Positions 59,490-64,000 of a DNA stretch of 64,000 nucleotides are shown piece by piece. Below the pieces are notes generated by a model. That model did no database searches and was not told the origin of the DNA. It saw nothing but the letters and a program-made list of their open reading frames with translations. The translations under genes and the position numbers were made by a program. Positions within the stretch are counted from its first letter, which is position 1, and the number at the start of each line of letters is the position of its first letter. Source of the DNA: JBGQOJ01 sp052119585 (lineage in GTDB: Bacteria > Pseudomonadota > Alphaproteobacteria > Rhodobacterales > Rhodobacteraceae). The DNA lies in NCBI RefSeq assembly GCF_052119585.1, contig NZ_JBGQOJ010000015.1, forward strand, positions 1 to 64,000. Reading direction: 5' to 3'.

Positions 59490-59843
59490 ATGGACATCAC
59501 TGCGGACCATAACAACTTTGACCGTATCGCCCCGTCCGTTGACACGGACGAGATGGTATCCCATGCGCTTGCCGCCTCGAACTTCCTCAAGGCGATGGCG
59601 CATGAGGGGCGGCTGATGATCCTGTGCCACCTGACAAGCGGCGAAAAATCGGTGACCGAACTGGAACAACTTCTGGACAGCCGCCAGGCCTCTGTCAGCC
59701 AACAGCTTGCGCGGCTGCGGATGGACGGGCTGGTCAACTTCCGGCGTGACGGAAAGGCGATCTACTACTCGTTGCACGACACGAAGGCGCGGCGCGCACT
59801 GGACCTGCTTTACCAGATGTATTGCACGCCGAAAGAGGACTGA
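59490..59843 (+). CDS. soxR: ArsR-family repressor of sox genes, SoxR type (copy 2)
   Basis: 117 residues. HEGRLMILCHL, GEKSVTELEQLL, SRQASVSQQLARLR, and C-terminal QMYCTPKED. Two Cys only, at the two positions used by SqrR/BigR persulfide sensors. The surrounding genes (soxS, soxT) match the context of SoxR in Paracoccus-type clusters. It presumably represses sox transcription until reduced sulfur forms a Cys polysulfide. Confidence 0.92.
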   Translation: MDITADHNNFDRIAPSVDTDEMVSHALAASNFLKAMAHEGRLMILCHLTSGEKSVTELEQLLDSRQASVSQQLARLRMDGLVNFRRDGKAIYYSLHDTKARRALDLLYQMYCTPKED

Positions 59844-59886
59844 GAGCAAGGCGCCGCCGCCAAGTGCGGGCAAAGGGAGCGAGACA

Positions 59887-60933
59887 ATGGAAAACCTGCC
59901 AATCGGCATGCTGGCCGCCGCTGTTGGCCTTGGGGGCGGGATAACCCTTGGTCTTGCTGCGCGCCTTGGATCATTCTGCACCCTTGGTGCCATCGAAAGC
60001 GCCGGTTTCGGCGGCGACCAGACGCGCCTGCGGATGTGGGGCATCGTGCTGGGCGTGGCCATTTTCGCGACACATCTGCTGGCCGCAACGGGTCATGTGG
60101 ATATCGGGGCGACGATCTACCATCAGGTCAAATGGAACCCGCTTGCCTCGGTCGCGGGCGGGTTGATCTTTGGCTACGGCATGGCGATGGCCGGCAACTG
60201 CGGCTTTGGGGCATTGGCACGGTTCGGCGGCGGCGACCTGCGCGCGCTGGTGGTGGTCGTGGTCATCGCGGTCTTCGGTTTTGTCACATTGAATGGCCCG
60301 CTGGCCCCCTTGCGCGTGGCGCTCTTTCCGCAGGTGGCAAGTGATGGCCCGCAAAGTTATGCCAGTGTGATCGGCGGGCTGACCGGATTGCCCGCCTTGG
60401 GCGTTGCTGGCGCCATCTCTGCGGCCCTGATCGTCTGGGCGCTGACCTATGCGCCGCTGCGGGCCTCGGGCGTACAAATATTCTGGGCGGCAATGGCCGG
60501 CCTTGCCATCGTATCGGGGCTATGGGGAACGGCATGGCTGGCCGCCGAAAGCCTCGGCCAGATCCCGGTCGAAGGCCACACTTTCACTGCGCCTCTGGGC
60601 CGGACGCTGATCTACATGATGACCTCGACCTCGGGCGGCTTGTCCTTTTCCGTCGGTTCGGTCGCGGGCGTTCTGATCGGGGCCTTCGCAGGATCGACAA
60701 TCAAGGGCCTGTTCCGCTGGGAAGCCTGCGAAGACCCGCGCGAACTGGGGCGTCAGGTGATGGGCGCGGCCCTGATGGGCATCGGCGGCGTCATTGCCAT
60801 GGGGTGCTCTGTCGGTCAGGGTGCCACGGCCTTTGCCACGCTTGCCTATTCCGCCCCCGTCACGCTTGCTGCGATTTGCGGCGGCGCAATGATCGGTCTG
60901 ACCCAACTGATCCGCGGCTTTCAACCGGAATAA
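59887..60933 (+). CDS. soxT: YeeE/YedE-family sulfur transporter SoxT
   Basis: 348 residues from ATG 59887 (GGGAG upstream). About nine membrane spans. Conserved Cys motifs SFCTLGAI, GNCGFGALARFGGGDLRA and MGCSVGQGATA are those of TsuA/YeeE thiosulfate importers. It likely moves a sulfur compound across the inner membrane, perhaps delivering the signal to the ArsR repressor. Confidence 0.92.
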   Translation: MENLPIGMLAAAVGLGGGITLGLAARLGSFCTLGAIESAGFGGDQTRLRMWGIVLGVAIFATHLLAATGHVDIGATIYHQVKWNPLASVAGGLIFGYGMAMAGNCGFGALARFGGGDLRALVVVVVIAVFGFVTLNGPLAPLRVALFPQVASDGPQSYASVIGGLTGLPALGVAGAISAALIVWALTYAPLRASGVQIFWAAMAGLAIVSGLWGTAWLAAESLGQIPVEGHTFTAPLGRTLIYMMTSTSGGLSFSVGSVAGVLIGAFAGSTIKGLFRWEACEDPRELGRQVMGAALMGIGGVIAMGCSVGQGATAFATLAYSAPVTLAAICGGAMIGLTQLIRGFQPE

Positions 60934-61092
60934 CGCGCCGACCGACCGCTGACCGTCAAAGATGCGGACTTGCCCTGTCTTCTCGGTCCAAATACTCGCC
61001 TTTCTTTTTCGCCCGCGCCCGGAATTGCCTTGAGGTTCCGCATCTCCCGTCACAAGCTTGCGCATGTCCAATGCTTTAACCGGGGGTGCGCT

Positions 61093-62352
61093 ATGAAAGT
61101 CGTTGTAATGGGGGCTGGCGTGATCGGCGTGACAACCGCCTACTACCTTGCAAAGCAGGGCGCAGAGGTTGTCGTGCTTGACCGTCAGCTTGGCCCTGGC
61201 CTCGAGACGAGCTATGCCAACGCGGGGGAACTGTCCTATGGCATGACGTCGCCCTGGGCTGCGCCGGGCATCCCGCTGAAGGCCGTAAAATGGATGTTCA
61301 TGAAACGCCGCCCGCTGTTCATCTGGCCGCTGATCAGCCCCACCATGTGGAAATGGGGCGCGCAGATGGTGATGAACTGCAACGACAAAAGCTACGGCAT
61401 CAACAAGGGCCGGATGGTGCGCATCTCGAACTACAGCCGCGATGTCATGCCCGATCTTATCGCAGAGACCGGCATCGACTACGAGGGCCGCGAGCAAGGC
61501 ACATTGCAACTGTTCCGCACATCAAAGCAGCTCAAGGGATCGCTGGCCGACCAGAAGATCCTTGCCGAATACGACTCTCCATTCGAGGTGCTGGACCGCG
61601 CCGGATGCATCGCGGTCGAGCCTGCGCTGGCCGAGGTGCAGGACAAATTCGTCGGCGGTTTGCGATTGACCGCCGACCGCACCGGCGATTGCCGGATGTT
61701 TACCATCGCGCTGGCGGAAAAAGCCGCCGAACTGGGCGTGCAGTTCCAGTATGGCCAAACGATCAGGGGAATCGCACTGGAGAACGACAAAATCGTCGGG
61801 GTCGACACGGAAATGGCGGGGCGGGTCACCGGCGACGCCTATGTCTGCGCCTTGGGCAGCTATGCGGTCAGGGTGCTGAAACCGATCGGCATCAATCTGC
61901 CTGTCTATCCGGTCAAGGGCTACTCGGTCACCTTGCCTGTCACCGATGACGCCTTTGCACCGCAATCAACCATCATGGACGAAACCCACAAGGTGGCGAT
62001 CACCCGTCTGGGCGACCGTATCCGCGTGGCCGGCACCGCAGAGATCGCCGGCTACAGCAACCGCCTTGGCCCGCATGCCACCGACACCGTCCGCCATGTG
62101 ATCAGCGATCTGTTCCCCAAAGGCGGCGATATTTCCAAGGCCGAAGGTTGGACCGGCCTGCGCCCGATGACCCCCGACGGCACCCCGGTGATTGGCCCGA
62201 CGCGCTTTGACAACCTTTTCCTGAATACCGGACACGGAACGCTTGGCTGGACGATGGCCTGCGGATCAGGGCGCGCGGTGGCGGATCTGGTTGTCGGCAA
62301 GACACCCGAAATCTCGTTCGAGGGGCTGACAGAGGCGCGATACCGCGCGTAG
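61093..62352 (+). CDS. dadA: D-amino acid dehydrogenase small subunit-like (DadA)
   Basis: 419 residues from ATG 61093. An upstream frame to 60970 is not family-like. FAD-binding VVVMGAGVIGVTTAYYLAKQG, quoted by GAGVIGVTTAYYL, YANAGELSYGMTSPWAAPG, the substrate segment RLGDRIRVAGTAEIAGY, and C-terminal GHGTLGWTMACGSGRAVAD. DadA oxidises D-amino acids to keto acids and feeds quinones. It is monocistronic. Confidence 0.9.
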   Translation: MKVVVMGAGVIGVTTAYYLAKQGAEVVVLDRQLGPGLETSYANAGELSYGMTSPWAAPGIPLKAVKWMFMKRRPLFIWPLISPTMWKWGAQMVMNCNDKSYGINKGRMVRISNYSRDVMPDLIAETGIDYEGREQGTLQLFRTSKQLKGSLADQKILAEYDSPFEVLDRAGCIAVEPALAEVQDKFVGGLRLTADRTGDCRMFTIALAEKAAELGVQFQYGQTIRGIALENDKIVGVDTEMAGRVTGDAYVCALGSYAVRVLKPIGINLPVYPVKGYSVTLPVTDDAFAPQSTIMDETHKVAITRLGDRIRVAGTAEIAGYSNRLGPHATDTVRHVISDLFPKGGDISKAEGWTGLRPMTPDGTPVIGPTRFDNLFLNTGHGTLGWTMACGSGRAVADLVVGKTPEISFEGLTEARYRA

Positions 62353-62426
62353 ACAAGGAAACGGGTCAGTTTCGAGTGACATTCAACAGTAAAGGGTGAC
62401 GCGGCATTTGGCGGGCACTGTTGGCA

Positions 62427-62540
62427 ATGGTTCCTGGCCGCAAACCATTCCCGCACATTCCGGCCACCTTTCTCGAAGTTGCGGATCGCCAGATAGATCA
62501 GCTTTGTCGCGGCTTCTTCTGTCGGGAACGAGCCGCGCAT
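62427..62540 (-). pseudogene. IS256-family transposase fragment
   Basis: 38 codons read RGSFPTEEAATKLIYLAIRN followed by FEKGGRNVREWFAARN, the C-terminal region of IS256/mutator transposases. An in-frame stop lies a few codons upstream and the sequence drifts after WFAARNH. Only a fragment remains. Confidence 0.8.
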
Positions 62541-63059
62541 CTTGAAGCCATCTGCACGTTAGATACAAACGGTGGAAAAATTCCTCAGGGCGTGCTGTTT
62601 TTCGTTCCGAAACGCTGACATCCAGCGTAATTCGCCCAAATCATTGCTAGTAAAGTCCCCACACAGCAAATACTGCGATCTGCGCCTTTTTGGCCCCAAG
62701 TTGTTCGACTGCATGTTTCCCTTTCCAATCGGTCGCGTCGATGTCCCACCCGGGCGTCACATCAAGTAAGGAGGGCGGACCAACCATTCGCTGCGGCGGC
62801 TCTCTCATCATCGGATCAGGGTGACAACGGCCTTTCAGAACGTCCGCGCGTCGTGGCAATATGGACGGGTGAACACTGCGGGCCGTCTGACCAATGATCC
62901 AAAAAAATTCGTCGCAGGCGGTTCCCGACGCGGTTCATACGGATGGTGTCGCAAAACCGATCTCAAGCTCTGCGTTCATGACATAAGAAAATTTCCAGAC
63001 AGCAAGCCGCAGCTTGCCTTTTCCCTGGCACAAGAAGGTGCAGCGAAAGTATTGAACAC
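62541..63059. other. gene-poor stretch before the Lrp gene
   Basis: About 520 bases without a supportable gene. Two short open frames lack start signals and family features. Together with the IS256 fragment next to it, this may be debris from an old insertion. Confidence 0.4.
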
Positions 63060-63551
63060 ATGAAAAAGTTTGGTCTTGATAGCACGGATCTCCGCATTCT
63101 CAGTGCGATTCAGCAGCACGGACAACTCAGCAAAACCAAACTTGCGGAGATTGCCAATATTTCTGCGACGCCCTGTTGGGCCCGTCTGGACCGGCTGAAG
63201 GCTGCGGGTTTCATTCGCGGATACCATGCCGATATCGCGCTGGATCAGATTGCTGATTTTACCCAAGTTGTTGTGACCGTTTCGCTGACGCATCATCGCA
63301 AGGTGGATTTTGACCGCTTCGAGGCCTTTATCAGGGCCCTCGACGAGATCACCGATTGCGTCGCCACAGGCGGCGGCATGGACTATGTGATGGAAACCAT
63401 CACCCCTGATCTGGCCTCGTTCCAGACCTTGATGGAGACGTTGCTGGCGGCTGATCTGGGGATCGACCGCTATATGACCTACATCGCGACCAGGCGCGTC
63501 AAATCAAGCAAGCCGAACCTTGCAAAACTGGCGGCAAAGGGGCGCGGCTGA
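63060..63551 (+). CDS. Lrp/AsnC-family transcriptional regulator
   Basis: 163 residues. HTH LDSTDLRILSAIQQHGQLSKTKLAEIANIS followed by CWARLDRLKAAGFIRGYHA, then an RAM/AsnC ligand-binding domain (VVVTVSL, ITDCVATGGGMDYVMETI). It probably senses an amino acid or related metabolite. It sits between DadA and a DmdA-like gene, and either could be its target. Confidence 0.92.
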   Translation: MKKFGLDSTDLRILSAIQQHGQLSKTKLAEIANISATPCWARLDRLKAAGFIRGYHADIALDQIADFTQVVVTVSLTHHRKVDFDRFEAFIRALDEITDCVATGGGMDYVMETITPDLASFQTLMETLLAADLGIDRYMTYIATRRVKSSKPNLAKLAAKGRG

Positions 63552-63711
63552 AGCCATCCGTCCAATCAGCCCGTTCGGCGCCAGAAAAACAGTCTGTTCA
63601 GTCTTCGCGTTGTCTGCTTTCAGTCCACATTGATGCCCCGACCCGGACTAAATCTTCTTTAGATTAGACACGTCAAGGTCAGTTCGGCCATCGGGAAAAA
63701 GGGTGAAGACA
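63552..63711 (+). promoter_or_regulatory. upstream region of the DmdA-like gene
   Basis: 160 bases. AATCTTCTTTAGATT (about 63649-63663) is a short imperfect dyad that could bind the adjacent Lrp-type regulator. AAGGGTGAAG precedes the ATG at 63712. Confidence 0.35.
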
Positions 63712-64000
63712 ATGTTGCAAGCAGACGATTTCGGGTTCGGCACACAGATCCGCAAGTCCCCTTATTTTGAAGCCACCGTGCGATGGGGCGCCAAGGGGTT
63801 TTCTGTGTACAACCACATGTATATCCCGCGCGACTTTGGCGATCCGGAGCAAAACTTCTGGAACCTTGTGAACGACGCGATCCTGTGTGACGTGGCGGTC
63901 GAGCGTCAGGTGGAAATCACCGGACCGGATGCCGCGACATTCGTCCAGATGCTGACCCCGCGCGACCTGTCCACGATGGCTGTGGGGCAGTGCAAATATA
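63712..64000 (+). CDS. DmdA-like / GcvT-family methyltransferase, N-terminal part (cut by window edge)
   Basis: 96 codons from ATG 63712 to the window end. RKSPYFEATVRWGAKGFSVYNHMYIP, quoted by VYNHMYIP, then CDVAVERQVEITGPDA and MLTPRDLSTMAVGQCKY. This is the N-terminal folate-binding start of the aminomethyltransferase (GcvT) superfamily. The YNHM..P and DVA.ERQV.I.GPDA pattern is that of dimethylsulfoniopropionate demethylase DmdA and close relatives in roseobacters. Whether it is true DmdA or a related demethylase cannot be decided from a third of the gene. Confidence 0.8.
   Translation, partial: MLQADDFGFGTQIRKSPYFEATVRWGAKGFSVYNHMYIPRDFGDPEQNFWNLVNDAILCDVAVERQVEITGPDAATFVQMLTPRDLSTMAVGQCKY

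Noticed and set aside
62647..62859. 70-codon minus-strand frame after the IS256 fragment
   Set aside because: No family features or start signal; probably chance.

Overview
The window is GC-rich chromosomal DNA from an alphaproteobacterium, most likely a marine Rhodobacterales (Roseobacter group) species. The evidence is a SAM/SAH-type riboswitch in front of metK, an irr-fabA-fabB-fabI block, an aroA-cmk-rpsA-ihfB-lapA-trpF-trpB strand, a protocatechuate (pca) operon that includes a DUF849 enzyme, a full sox thiosulfate-oxidation cluster, and a DmdA-like methyltransferase at the right edge. No species call is possible from sequence reading alone.

Left part, 1-9.1 kb, is accessory DNA. It holds the tail of a cytochrome c gene and a two-gene regulator module (HTH protein plus a small partner that shares its C-terminal motif). 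Next comes a minimal curli-type operon (a 711-residue curlin-repeat protein, CsgG, CsgF), then long gene-poor stretches and an unrecognised all-helical protein. It ends with a tyrosine recombinase beside tRNA-Ser(GCU), which looks like the edge of an integrated element.

9.3-34 kb is mostly core: ychF, trpA, an FMN-dependent lactate dehydrogenase whose ribosome site lies in a large hairpin, an MFS transporter, rplY, pth, and a pair of secreted proteins with very acidic tails next to a membrane-anchored LuxR regulator. It continues with trpB-trpF-lapA-ihfB-rpsA-cmk-aroA, trmB, metK with its riboswitch, lnt-corC-ybeY-phoH, two envelope proteins sharing a Cys-containing motif, and miaB. 34-40 kb carries irr, fabABI, an M50 protease, an FKBP isomerase and small enzymes.

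39.8-50.2 kb is catabolic. A HAD/hydrolase/PLP-enzyme operon is followed by a palindromic operator and the pca operon pcaDCHG-hydrolase-DUF849-pcaB. No 3-oxoadipate CoA-transferase or thiolase is present here. The DUF849 (beta-keto acid cleavage) enzyme could finish the pathway by turning 3-oxoadipate plus acetyl-CoA into acetoacetate plus succinyl-CoA. pcaD appears to be translated by coupling to a 14-codon leader ORF. A zinc alcohol dehydrogenase and an enolase-superfamily enzyme follow.

50.3-60.9 kb is the sox cluster: soxVWXYZABCD on the minus strand, with soxS, a HbpS/GlcG-like secreted protein, an ArsR repressor and soxT divergent. A second, paralogous ArsR repressor lies at the far end. 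Both repressors carry the two cysteines expected of persulfide sensors, and an ATTC-N8-GAAT palindrome precedes soxC. The right end has an amino-acid oxidoreductase (DadA-like), a transposase remnant, an Lrp-type regulator and the start of a DmdA-like gene.
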